Source: Onchocerca lupi
Taxonomy: Eukaryota; Nematoda; Chromadorea; Rhabditida; Onchocercidae
Reading direction: 5' to 3'
Assembly (NCBI GenBank): GCA_028564675.1
Contig: JAOVVO010000250.1
Span: 1-64,000, forward strand
DNA: 64,000 nucleotides
Every line of letters starts with the position of its first letter. The first letter of the stretch is position 1. Below, piece after piece: positions 38,700 to 50,858 of this stretch. A model generated the notes under the pieces. That model was not told where the DNA came from, searched no databases, and worked only from the letters and a program-made list of their open reading frames with translations. The translations under genes and the position numbers were made by a program.

Positions 38700-38999
38700 T
38701 CAGTTTCTCAGATAAAACTTTTTGTAAGCTATCCCAGTATCATTTCTATAAATCGCAAATCCGATGTTATCCATAAGGATAATACCACTGTACAACACTT
38801 GCTGAAAATTGAAACACTACTTTATTGACAAAAACATTCGAACAAATTAAATAGATAATACCTTCGCAACTAAAAAAAGAGACAACGAATAAAATGAGGA
38901 AGAAAAGATGATGTAGTTGACGTAGATTGCCTTGAAGAAAATAATATTTTCAACAGGATATTCCTCAATAACTTCCTTCAAATAAAGTTGTTCAACAGA
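38700..38999 (-). CDS. Possible 3' exons of a small unrecognised gene between TRAP-alpha and COG3
   Basis: On the minus strand an exon candidate at 38999-38862 (46 codons, SVEQLYLKEVIEEYPVENII...) sits between a ttttgttag acceptor and a gtatta donor. A second at 38801-38700 (KQVLYSGIILMDNIGFAIYR..., stop) follows a strong caattttcag acceptor. Both are in phase 0 and join without a stop, giving about 79 C-terminal residues. A further tract ending at 39327 (NEEAGFLFKKFGN) could lie upstream. No family is recognised and no start is assigned. A five-prime extension of COG3 is unlikely because this frame ends in TGA before the COG3 ATG. It could be chance open sequence. Confidence 0.3.
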
Positions 39000-39442
39000 C
39001 TAACAAAAAAAATCTCCCACTTTTTTTATAAAGCAAATGTAAAACATCTAAAAGTATCAAAAGCGTAAATTACTTGCATAAAATGACCATATATAAACAG
39101 AAAACAATAGTAAACGTTAAAATGACCATATGAATATCTTACTGCCAAAACTCTAAAATGAATTAATGTAATACATTTTCTTATATCCAACTTCTTTGTG
39201 CATAAACTACAGAATTGTTCAAGTTCGAATAATCTAGCAAAAACAATGCGAACATTCCTAAACTTCTTTAACATACAAACTTATTCTGAAAATAAGTGTG
39301 ACATAAATTACAACATGACTAATCACATTTCCGAATTTCTTGAATAAAAATCCTGCTTCTTCATTAAATATACATACTCGTAAGTTTTAGGCTATTAATT
39401 ATAATTTCGAAAAAACAAAAATAACAATAACAACATTATTTG

Positions 39443-39448
39443 TTTATT
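39443..39448 (-). terminator. Poly(A) signal of the TRAP-alpha gene
   Basis: AATAAA on the minus strand begins 14 bases past the TAG stop at 39462-39464. It is a canonical cleavage/polyadenylation signal at a very short 3' UTR distance. Confidence 0.7.
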
Positions 39449-39461
39449 CCAATCGCTATGC

Positions 39462-41613
39462 CTATTTCCGTTGCCTTGGAGATCCTAGTTTCGGAGATTT
39501 ATCTGAAATTTGCAAAACATAAGATTATTGGAAAAAAACGAAATATAATATACATGCCTGAAAATTAAGAATGATCCCTATACTAATAATTGTTCTTCAG
39601 AAAATTGTTCTCAAAATTCTTTCTTAAGATCTTAATGAAGATCATTAAAATGAAATTCATACTGTGATTAAGTACTTCACGCGGAATCCACTCGAAATCA
39701 ACTTCGTTCTTGTTGCTGGTTCCTATTTCAATCGGTTGTGTCTGTCGATTTTTGGACATCCCATGTTTTCTTGTCAGCTGAAATGTTTTGGTTGTAGCAA
39801 ATAAATAGTCATCAATCAAGAAATTTTCAGATTACTTTGCATTTGATACTTAAAATTATTTTGTTTCTCATTAGCACATAGACATTGTACCATATGCCTT
39901 CAAGAAAGTCTCTAAATAATAAATGTGTTATAGTTGTTTTATAAGTTCCCATAAATTACATGTCAAGAAAGCTTCTAGATGTAGATGCGCTTATTTGTTT
40001 CATAAATTTTTATCAATTCTACGTCTAACTATATTCCTTTTTTACATCATTCACTTCTTTTTACAAATTTCGGCATTTATGTTAATTGCATCTGCGAGTT
40101 TAAATAAGGATATCACAAGCAAACAATGCGGACCACTAAAATGAAATTCATACTATGAGTAAATACTTCACAAGGTCTGTGATATATACAGAAATTTAGT
40201 ATTTAATAACCTTGGAAAGGAAATGCTGTCCAGCCAATAATATTAAAACAACAACAGCTGCAAAAATGACATATAGAAATCCAGTTTCCGTGTTAAAATT
40301 TGATTCATCCTCAACAATCGTTATAGTTTCGTTGAAAACCGTGTTTTTGTATGCTTTTCCATCATTATCCTGATACTGCAATTCTACGACAAGCCCCAGT
40401 GGTCGTCCAGCAAACTGATCAGATGGATAAAAGGCATAGTTGAAGGTAGCTTCCTGTTTAGCTGCTACAACATGATTGTACTGTACTCTCGAGAACTGAA
40501 ATTCAACAGATAAAGAAAGTGAATGAAACCAACCACAAAAAAATTAAATTTAGTCGAAATCAAGAAGAAAAATCTCAATAACTTTCAGCAAGAATTGTTT
40601 CAGATCAAAATTATACTAACATTCTGTATATGATAGCTGAAATCTTGTGGATAGCGGAAAGAAGTTTCGCAAAAATGCACAGTAAAATCTTTCTCGCCAC
40701 GATTTTGGAATCCCATCAAAAATTGGACAAGCTTGCCGCCAGGAAGACCTAGAAAAAAAGTTAATATTGGTAAATCATACTTACTTGAATAAAATTGACT
40801 AAGAGAAAAAGAAAAATAAATGATAAGTTCGGATGAAGAGTACCTTCTGGATTCTCAGGCTGAATAAAAATAAAAGCCACATGAACGTCAGGAGAAGGTT
40901 TCATTATGTTATCAACTTCCACTGCATCGGAAATCTGAAATGTTTTTTATTTAGAATATACTTGTAATTCTATTCAATTTAGAAGTTGTATATCACTATT
41001 TTTATTGTGCACAGGATATAAACTTGGAAATTTTTTTTAAAAAATTGGAATTCAAATAGAGGAGAAAATAATTTAAAACAACCCATCCTTCTTTTCAACA
41101 AAACGCCTCACACAAAAATTTCCGAATACCGACTGGACACTGATCACAAGTAGTAATTACCTTATCACCAGGAACTGCGATGACATCCTCCTCGCTTACA
41201 GGGATTTCCTCTTCAATTTCACCGTCCACTTCATCATCTCCTTTCACAGTAACAAAACCTGAAAGCAGCACGAAATAATGAAAAGACTTTACTATCTCAC
41301 AGAACTAAGAATTCCATATATTTACTGCAACACATTTTTTGGATTCTAAAAATGAACAAAAAATGATTTAAAATCGTGATGTGAGCTACAGATAAGGAAT
41401 GATTAGTACTGTGCGGAAGTAATGAATTTGGAAAAAGGCATTCCACCAGCACTATACTTTAACAAATCTATTTCAAATGATAGCTTAGGGAAATAATGGA
41501 CGAATGGAAATGAAATCGAAATTAGAAATATGCCTCACATGAATATGAAAGTACTCACAGGTTCCAAAGATCGCAAGTGCAAGAAGAAACCGAAATATGA
41601 ACTTGCTGGTCAT
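39462..41613 (-). CDS. trap-1: Translocon-associated protein alpha (TRAP-alpha/SSR1), 270 aa
   Basis: A single-pass ER membrane glycoprotein of the TRAP complex that assists translocation of some secretory proteins through Sec61. Exons (descending): 41613-41559, 41258-41161, 40934-40844, 40748-40621, 40495-40211, 39777-39663, 39502-39462; 813 bases, all phases closed. In order: a signal peptide (MTSKFIFRFLLALAIFG), an acidic lumenal stretch (DDEVDGEIEEEIPVSEED), the conserved lumenal domain (MGFQNRGEKDF, SFRYPQDFSYHIQN, AFYPSDQFAGRPLGLVVEL), a C-terminal transmembrane segment at about 197-216 (VIFAAVVVLILLAGQHFL) and a basic cytosolic tail containing EIGTSNKNEVDFEWIPREVL, a hallmark of the family. 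The start is the first in-frame ATG; an upstream extension would need a GTG. No TTTCAG precedes the ATG, so the transcript may start nearby. The neighbouring G-rich tract may be part of its promoter. Confidence 0.94.
39644..40175. repeat. Partial duplication of the TRAP-alpha exon 6 splice-donor region
   Basis: About 40 bases at 39644-39684, spanning the 3' end of exon 6 and its donor, recur in the same orientation at 40135-40175 inside the preceding intron, with roughly six differences. The core taaaatgaaattcatact is identical. The intron copy keeps the GTATGA donor-like sequence but not the exon reading. Confidence 0.75.
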
Positions 41614-44499
41614 CTCGAGCCTGTCAAGCGGCAACTCTTCCACAGTAACTGTCCCACAATGCTGCCAACTCTTCACGCCGTCTCAACAGAATTAAGCCAA
41701 CCAGATGACAAACTGCTGGAAGAACGCTGCAACACTCCAACAACTGCAAATTTTCAAAGTGTGCGTGTGCGTGTGTGTGGGACGAAAGGGATGGATGAGG
41801 GGGTGCGTGGGTGGGACGTAGTATGTGACATGCATGTGCACGACTGGATTTTCTTCTATTTTTGAGTATTTATTATCAGCTACCTGTCATTCACTGTATA
41901 TCGTTGAGAATTCGTTATCGGATTCATTTTGAAGGCAAAGTTTATTGACATTACTTCATTATCAGTCGAATCATTTCAGAATTTTTTGATTCTTCACAAC
42001 TAAATTTGAAATATTAGACTTAGCTTTCGTAGAATACCTCAAAGAGATCCTTACTGCAATGACATGGAAATGGTGAAAAACTAACAGTATGAAAATGCAG
42101 AGCAGGATATACTTGAAGTTGAATGAAGTGTTTCTGTGGGGAAAATCAGTTTTTGTGAAGAGGATAGAAAAGGAACAGAATGACTTTTCAATGACAAATG
42201 AAAATTAAGAAAACACTGCTTAAGCTTTCGGTATATTTTGTGTGCAAGATCCATTATATCTATCAAAATTTCATAAATCCATGCAAGAATATTGAAAACC
42301 AAACAAATAAACAATTCCATTTCATTTGTTTCAAAGAAAAAATGGAAAATTTGGTCAGATATTCAAATCCAATTCAATTTTAATACAATGCCGGACTATA
42401 TGACGTCCTCCTTTTCACATATTGCATCCTACTGAGCGATCGATTGCAAGTCCATTCCAAGTTCGGTCGTAACTTCATATTTGTAAAAATTCATTATTAT
42501 CGTGCTTTTAATAGTCGAAGCTTCAGTGGAAAATGATTTATTCCCTGATAGTCTTGCTTATCTATATTAAAATAACATGCTTTTAACTGTCACCATATTT
42601 TGAAAGAAACTTAAATGCTGAAAAGATATTAATTACAGTAACTTGTGGCTTTAAATTTATTGGATCGTCCTCGTTATTCCAACTTGCGCATCAGATTTGC
42701 TTGAAAGTTCATTAACTCTCAAAACCAACCAAGCAAACTTATTGATTGATCATAGCTTGCTTGGGATATTTATCATTCTTTTTTCAAAGTAATGTCAAAG
42801 AAGAGAAGACTTATTTATGATCGCATAGAAAAGTCAGTAAAATCAATGAGAAACCTGTCCACCGAAACCGTGGCTTCTCTTTCTGTTCATAAAATGGATT
42901 TTGATATTTGAATTTTAAATTAATTTGGACTTTTTATTTAAAAAATTCTAAAAATTATGCCCATGTCCAATCTCAAATCACGAGAAACAAAAAAAAAGAA
43001 AAAAAAATAGGCATCATTTCCAGTAATCTCGACCAAAATCCAGAATATTACATGAGGAATTTTGCATTCTATTGAAAAAAAAAAAAAAAAAAGTGATTGT
43101 GTTATAAATCGTATAATTAATATACCACTTTTGCAATTTATTATTTTTTAACAGACTGCCACTCTGTTTCTTCTGGTCTACAAAAGAATACGTGAAAAAA
43201 ATTATGATCTGTGGTGTAAAGCTCGCTGTTTTTCCGATTTCGTTAAGCGTTCGTCTACTTCAATTTTCTATTATCCAACTTTCTTTTTATCTCAAATCAT
43301 TTCATGAATGGTAGAATATTCTTATTCAACTTTCATTTCTGTCCGAAAGTATCTGAATAATATTACACATCTCCACATGTTTCACTTCCAAATATTGATC
43401 ATGAATGTTTTCAGTCTTTAAGTTTCACATTTTCTGACGAAAAATAAAAAGCAAGATTAAATAAAGCTTTTAATAGTTCAAGTGAATATCTTGCATATTC
43501 AAAATGCATTGAAAGATAATCTGAATAACTGTTTCAGTTATTTTCTTTACTTCTACTTCTGAAATCTTTCCAAATGGATAAGATATATTGTGCACACATT
43601 TCCGAAAAGATATTTAATAAGCGTGCAATAAAACACAAGCACTACCATTCCTGAATTGTTCTGGAAATAGTAACTTATCGGATGATTTCTAATCCTCTAG
43701 TAGAATAGTAGGATTGAATAGAACTGAATAAAATAAATTTTGTCCCTGCATAGAAATGCTTTTGATAGTTTTGGTAAGAAATAAGGCTATAATCTTTTTT
43801 GATCTCAGATCAATTAAATCAATAATGATTTCATTTCGAAATTAAAAAGAACATTTTCAATTTACATCTGTTATACTTCCGTTAGTGTATGCACGAAAGA
43901 ATTAACAGCTTTATTCTCAAATGTGTTCAGTGGAAGTCCAATAAGTACTTTGCTGTCAAATGATCTTCATACGTGTACAGTTCTTCTCATCCCCAGTGAC
44001 TTAACACTCTGCAGTGAATCTCAGTATTCGACAGCAAATGCTTCCCATCATTATCAGTTCTAAAAATGATTAAAATTTCCCAGTTTGTATTCTTCAATAC
44101 TAAATGGCAAAGTTGCAGCTTTTGCTTCTAGATTATCAATTTCTGTCTACAACAAATATGTCCAATTTCATCATATCACGTTACCCTCGAAATACCGTAG
44201 TCAAAAAATCCACCAAATTTTGTCAGTAATATTCGTCTCTCAAATACCACTCTTCATCTTTTTCTTCAATTACTTCCAAATAATAGATTTTGTCTTATTC
44301 TGCCAGAGAATAAACCTAAATGTCAATGGCTCCAACATCATGCATCAAGAATCATTTCAAATGTCTCGTATTTATATCACATATTGCTTCTCTCCTCAAA
44401 ATGTGCTAGCATAACATACAACTTTCTAAAAGTTGAATCCTTCCCATTTCTGATCTTATCAATATTGCCATTGTCTCCTGTCTCAACTGAAATTGGCAA
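41614..44499. other. Intergenic, upstream of TRAP-alpha
   Basis: Contains the G-rich tract near 41.8 kb and otherwise AT-rich sequence with poly(A) runs near 42990 and 43075. No exon chain is recognised. The plus-strand open stretch over 41530-41865 is the antisense of TRAP-alpha exon 1 plus its promoter region. Confidence 0.5.
41761..41815 (+). promoter_or_regulatory. GT/GC repeat and G-quadruplex-like tract upstream of TRAP-alpha
   Basis: A gtgcgtgtgcgtgtgtgtgg run is followed by G-runs at 41779-41781, 41788-41790, 41799-41803, 41809-41811 and 41813-41815. Loops of 6, 8, 5 and 1 bases make a near-canonical G4 pattern. It sits about 150-200 bases upstream of the TRAP-alpha ATG, with the G-rich strand as template strand, and is conspicuously GC-rich for this window. 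A promoter role is inference. Confidence 0.5.
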
Positions 44500-45770
44500 A
44501 TTAATCTACAAAAACGTCTAAAACTGGGCTTACAGCATCACGTATTTTGTATTCGGATGATTATTTCTAAAAAGATCACACTACTCCAAATACAAGAAAG
44601 TAATTCACAAGGAAGAATCTTGTTCCAATTTCTCCTTTCCTGATCAGAATCCTCTAAATTCTCTTCATAGTTTGCTCCAATCAAAATGAAGAAGGTCACG
44701 AAGGGCGTTCCAAATGTACCAATATAAAGCTGTCTCTACTACATTAAATTTTTTGACAGCAATCTTTCTATAACTGATTATTCCATGATTCTGGTTTCGG
44801 ACATTATTGCCTTTCTTGATGAGTTTATGGTTGTAGGCAAAGATGAAGTAAAGTATAAGAATAACAGATTATCACATTTTGATTCACAATCCATCAGTCC
44901 GATCGGGGCATTATTTAAAAAGGTGAAAATGTGTTGAAAATCTTTTCTACTCACATGTCAATACCGTACACCTTTAAATCCATATCAAATTTATTTTATG
45001 TCAAACATACTTAGAGACAAATTGTACTAACATTTTTTGGATTTTCAAAAGAACTCTAAATTTTCATGGAACTCAGAAATGTTATGGAGAATTCACGATG
45101 TAGTTTTAGACTGCCATAGCGTAAAATGATGGACAATGAGCATAAATTGTTGGTTTATTAGTATTGTTTTACTGCGCTTATGTAATACACCTATGAAGAC
45201 CCTTACCTAAAAGTGTTATCAGACTTCCTAAAAGTGAAATGTTCAGAGATATCTGCATTGCAATATTTCATCTTTTCAGCTAAATATTAGTATATCTATC
45301 ATCATCTCAGATTAATATATCTTGGAAAGTTCGTTAGAACAATCAGAAATTCTAGCATCTAAAGATTAAAGTTTTTCCAGAAAGATTAGAAAAGATTTGG
45401 CACATTTGTCAGTCAATTTATTACCTTCGTATGACCAATAACAGTATATTCAAATTAAGTGATTTTCCAAAATCTTTTCCGGAGATCTGGGTCACGATGG
45501 AAGTAAATACTAGTGCAGCAGATGTTAATAGGATAACGATCCATCGAACTTCTTCAACTTCAATTCTCTTGGCTTACTAAGACAGTCATTTCTGAATTAC
45601 CTATGGTGTTTTTTGGAAACTTGAGAATGGAAAAGCCAGTGAAAGATAGATGAACTTTATAATCTGAAACTTATGTCAGATTTACAATCTTTGCGATTCT
45701 CAAAATGAGTTTTACGAAAAAATAATGGAGGAATACAAGCGAAAGGAGAGAAAATAGACTCATTTCTGAA
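44500..45770 (-). other. Membrane-protein-like tracts, possible unrecognised gene or remnant
   Basis: On the minus strand, in order, are a signal-like start (MSLFSLLSLVFLHYFFVKLI) ten bases after an attcag-like site near 45765; a tract near 45450-45570 (VRWIVILLTSAALVFTSIV, then TQISGKDFGKSLN); a tract near 45250; DCESKCDNLLFLYF near 44880; and YIGTFGTPFVTFFILIGANY near 44700. They read like pieces of a polytopic membrane protein, but I could not chain them with consistent phases, and no family signature is seen. It may be a real but diverged gene, a pseudogene or coincidence. Confidence 0.25.
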
Positions 45771-46139
45771 TTTACCGCGTTCATACTAATGATGCAAGAA
45801 ATGAGTTCTTTACACAAGTTATAATTAGACAATTGATTTATGATATGCTTATGATACAGAATGATATAACTTATAAACAGAAGAGTTTTACAGTCCGTAA
45901 GTGATTATCACTATCATGTCCATGTTTGATTGTCTAATGATTGAGTTCAACATTTGAAATATCACTAAGAAAGAAGTGGAAACTCCTCTTCCTATTTCGA
46001 ATCCAGGATGAGAGCAATGAAAATTTAAAACTATAACACTACATCTTTTTGCAATATGGAGTTCGTTCTGAGCGACTATAAATCTAAAATTTAGATCCAA
46101 AATATTTAATGAATCTAAGAAAAAATGCTTTTAGCCATA

Positions 46140-49100
46140 ATAATAATAATCGATAAAGCATTGTTGCAAAAGTCCCACGGAAAGTTGAGAAGTTCATAGA
46201 TGCCAACGATTTCTTTTCTAATTTGAATTGGGACAGCAACTAATCTTACGATGTCATTTCAAAGCCTCAACTGGTCGTTAAAATCTATAACTACCTTAGA
46301 ATGGGCAAGAAATATTTGCATATGATGCGAATTTATACGATGTATAGGCGAATTCGTAATCTCTTTGGCACATCAGTTAACGTCAACTAAAAAACGAAAA
46401 TAATACTAGAAGTTTCCGATGATAAAGAAGTGGAATCCTTCATATCGAGAAAACTGGAGGATCTCGTCGTAGATAAACCATCAAATCGGGGGGGATTGAA
46501 ATAATGAAATTGCCATCGCACAGGAATATTTTTATGTATTTTAAATTACATAGAATTATCGAAGATTAAATTTTCAATTCCTCAATACTATGGTATTGTT
46601 CATCGAAACAACAACTCAAATTCTGTATTCCTCTTAAAGTATAAAGTCTAAATTGTTTGTTATTCATTTATCCAAATTTATCTGAACTACGAAGAACTTC
46701 GTTCGAAGAATGAACATAGTCATTATTACTTATGTTCTTTATTTCAATTAAAGACCCTCATGAAAGAATGAAATCAAATGTGCATTTGTTTTTAGATTCT
46801 AGATTTTTGCACGGCAGATCTTTCCACATACCACAAACTTGGAGCAGCAACTTTTGATCTGGATCTTGAGGCTGGACAATAAGCTAGCTACTATGATTAC
46901 AGATCTTTTTGGAATCAGATTTGTGGGTCATGTCACATTACAGGGCCTGTACGCAGATTTTCAATAACCCTAAATTTACAAAAAAGTCACGATTTCTTGG
47001 AGAAGACCCCCTTACTAACCAAAAACATCAAAAAAAAAAAAAAAAAAAAAAAAGAAAGAGACGAAAACCGCAGTAGATTTCGGAAATGAAAGATTTACGT
47101 CCAGCAGTAGATTTCGTAAATTCGTATGGACAAATCTACGTAATGTCCACGAAAAAGGCATCAATATAACCATCTTTCGAAAAATGATCCACTATATGAA
47201 AGAATTAGATGAAGAGGAGGAACTAAATGTTGGAAATGTGCAACTAAAATTTAATAGATGCAAAGCTGTTCCAGACTACGAAAATCGATTCGAAAAACAA
47301 GCTAAATTATGAAACTCTCAAGACATCCGAAATCACTGATAAAGTGTCGGGGAATATTGAAGAGATATCGAAACGGCGAAATCCATCAAATGCCTCGCCC
47401 GAATTTTAAAAAAAAGTCGATAATATTTGTGGCCGACTTAGAAGTTCGAAATAAATGTCAATTCTACGAGCTTCCGAAACATTTCTAACAAGAAAAACTA
47501 AGAATTTTGTTACCTGAATGGAGAAATTATGCAGTCCATCGATAATATCCTCATACGAAGCTTCCCAGCAGATTATTATCTTCTCCGATAACAAATATAT
47601 CCTTCTCATGCTTTATCACTAAAGGCAGAAACAGTTCCTCTAAAGATACAGCGTTTCCATAAATGACAAATAAGATATTCACAACACAAATATGATATTG
47701 ATGTGATGGAGTATGCTGCTACTAAAATTCAAAATGCTCGAAATCGTCTTGCAGATTTTGATTTGAAATCAGTCTCGATGATTCAGAATTTTATCATTTC
47801 TTTTTTTCAGTTATTACCTGAAGAGTATGTTAAATATTGCCAATACTTATGTTTTAGAATAAATAATAGATTAAACAGCGCATCTTATTGGCTGTGCTAA
47901 TTTTGTTACATTGGATGATTAATCAGAACTGATTTTCGGGAGATCTCTTGTTGCTGATCTGATATGTGTAATCTGATTTTGGAATGTGACAGTGTTATAT
48001 CAAGCAATTAAATCTCATGCTGTCGAGTGAAAATTCCTGAAAAGATCTTTTTTTTTCTTCAAGTCAAATGTGTCACATGCATGTCCCAAGCACAGGCAGA
48101 AAGACAGATAAACAATGATTGATATGGTATGCTTATATGGATGCGAAAAACGAGACCTAATTAAAGACAAGCTTAGATTACAGAAAATGATCGATATAGT
48201 TTCATACAAGAAAGAAAGGGAAGACAAAGCAAAGTAATCGTATCAAAAATTAACAAAAGGAAAAGGAAATACGCTGTGAGATCGCTATCTCATCCGGTTG
48301 AAGTTCTGGAAGAGAAAATAAAAGAATTCTGTACAGTGTTTTCCTCTTAAAATACAAACAGCGTTCAAGTCCTTTCCTGAAACACTAAATTCATGTCAGA
48401 GGTCAGGTCATTACATTGCTCTACATGTCTGATTTCAACGACTGAAGTGTGCTTAACGATGAGAGAATTATTTCATACAAACAACAAAGCGCCTTTCCTT
48501 CTTTCGCTTTCATCTGTCTTCCAACTAAACCATGAAGCAAAAATAGGAATAATAGGCCAATGATCTTAAGATTATCTAAAAAATCCTAAAAAAATTAATG
48601 AAATATCGTAGTGAATAGATAGCCATCAATTCTTCCATTTCGCTTCATTACTATATACATATTCTCTTCCTTTTTCTTCATTTTTCATTACGACAACATA
48701 TCGTAAAGCTGGAATCTTTACAACGATTCTAGTTGATGCTTGAAAAGCGTGATCCGTGCGGACGTTCGCATGGCGAAATGGATACAGAAATGAAAATCAA
48801 AGTGAATCAAAAAGTCTAGATGAACTCTTAGATCTACGTTTTGAACTTTGGAACTATCTGATAATTATGGGGGACATGACCATCCTGATGATTCTGACTT
48901 TTTTGATCAAATAGAGATATGTGACGGACAAAAATACCTTGCAGACTGGAGGGAAAAGAGTCGAAAAAGGCGAAATTAGGAATAGCATAATGTTACTGTA
49001 TTATCATCCATATTATGCATTGCTGTGTGCTAGTTTTATCACTTATCTCGAGCGAGCTTTATTTGTCATTTTAATGTACTGCATCCGATATAAATGAATT

Positions 49101-50290
49101 TAATCATCCATTTTGTAACTTCACTTTATTTCAACTTATCATTCTAATTTTACATCATTTACCACTTGAGATTCTTGGCACAACCTAATCGCATCTGAAA
49201 TCACGCAGATTCCTCATATCCACCAGAAGACTAACACATCCTACATTTATGATCTAATTCGGATCTTATCGAGCTGCAACAGATAATCAGGTTGCACATA
49301 TAACAGCATAACAGCGATGACGTGCCCATGAGACAACTGAGTGAGATTCGTCTCGGAGTGCGCATCGCAGCTTCCATGCTTGCGATTTCTTTGTTATCGT
49401 GTCCTGAAAGTCTTCATGTCTGTTGTCACTGTTATCACCATCTGATATTGTACGCGTTCGAAACTGAACAAAGCAAGCATAATTTCATCCTAAAGTGAGG
49501 GAGGTGGTTTCAGAAGTTGATACCATTCGGTGGATACAGAAGGTAAATGAAGGAAATTCATCAGTGGGATTGTTAGCAAGGGATGAGTACGCTTACATCT
49601 CAAGATGTGCTTTGTGTGATTCTTGTTGATATTCTAATGAAAATCGAACTCAACTACTTATAACATTAATTTTTAACTTTTCTTTTCTGTTAATTAATTA
49701 GTTGAATTAATAATTATTACCTCCTGAGATCGAACAAAAATGGGATGAATACTGGAGTGGAGAAGAGCTATAAGAAATATTTGTGGCGATTGAAGCTTCC
49801 CAATTGTTGCTCATGGATATCAGACTCATATTTAACGTTATAAACAGCTGAATTCGATTTTAATTAGGACGTCAATTGATGGCAAAAGACTGCGATAAAT
49901 CGTTGATTTGTTCTATCCAGTGATTGTGGATATTCTTTGATTCATTCTTTTGTTAATACCCAAAGATGTGTGCTTAGAACATAAACTTTTCTGGTCTCTC
50001 TTACGTTTCATTGCTAGACATGTTTTAAATCAGAATTTTAATCTATTATCTTTATTTTTTAAAAAAATGACAAATTAGATGGGGAGGAGGAAATAGAGGA
50101 ACTTAATCCTGAAATATTCGTGGGAAAACAAATGTCAAAATTATTAAGATTTTGTCTGTTTTTAGATGATTTTTATTAGGAGAATTTTAAGATTGTTAGA
50201 AGTGTATGAAGGAATGGCTTCTTTGGATGATAATTTGGCTGGCATAGAAGTAATTCAGGAAAATTGAAATGTGCAATAGTAAAAGCGACA
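46140..50290 (+). pseudogene. Field of broken coding-like tracts, unrecognised
   Basis: Plus-strand tracts with protein-like composition occur repeatedly but are interrupted by in-frame stops or frame changes that no splice sites explain. They include VPRKVEKFIDANDFFSNLNW and, after a TAA in the same frame, YDVISKPQLVVKIYNYLRMG (46170-46400); YHKLGAATFDLDLEAGQ (near 46840); VHEKGINITIFRKMIHYMKE (near 47160); MEYAATKIQNARNRLADFDL (near 47710); KRDLIKDKLRLQKMIDIVSY (near 48150); SLDELLDLRFELWNY shifting frame to GGHDHPDDSDFFDQIEICDG (48810-48940); WDEYWSGEEL (near 49745); and DGEEEIEELNPEIFVGKQMS (near 50085). No domain is recognised. A decayed gene or old mobile element is the simplest reading. 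In AT-rich DNA some of this will be chance. Confidence 0.35.
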
Positions 50291-50782
50291 AACTATGCAA
50301 ACAGAGAGATGTCTGTACTGCCAGAGACGTAATTTTTGCATTGTTTTGGATAAAACTATTCTATTCTGATGATCCATTTTGCATTTTAATGAATGAAAGA
50401 ATTTTATGAAGAATTTGTTACATCAAAAGTATTCCCATATTTATTCGATGCAAGTTGGAATATTGAATACAGTCTAGAGACCGGTACTGGTTCTTCCTGT
50501 GTATTTGTAGATGCTAATAATTAACTCTTTCAAATTACAATTTGCATTATTTTACGTCTCTGACAGACATCATTTATGTAAAATAATCCATAATTTTTTT
50601 TTTTTTTGAATTTTCAAATTGGATTTTTCATCATCTGTTTGTGTGTTTTCATTACATTCTACTAACAGAAATAGGCAGCAGCTCATCTGATATTCACTGT
50701 CATGTTTTTACAGCTCGTATGAATTAATTCAATTATTAGGTGTTTTTTCCTCATCTTTTCAAGAAATTTGATTTCATCAATC

Positions 50783-50791
50783 TATTTTCAG
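50783..50791 (+). promoter_or_regulatory. Probable trans-splice or 5' UTR acceptor of the zinc-finger gene
   Basis: tctattttcag ends at 50791, 67 bases before the ATG at 50859. It is a consensus nematode acceptor with no coding exon in front of it. Confidence 0.5.
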
Positions 50792-50858
50792 TTTTAGTGA
50801 TCTATTATTTTGGAAACATACGTTTAAACGGATTGATATGAAATGGGTTTAATTATCA

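Noticed and set aside
41530..41865. 111-codon plus-strand open frame over the TRAP-alpha start
   Set aside because: It is the antisense of TRAP-alpha exon 1 and the GT-rich promoter; TRAP-alpha on the other strand is firmly supported by family motifs.
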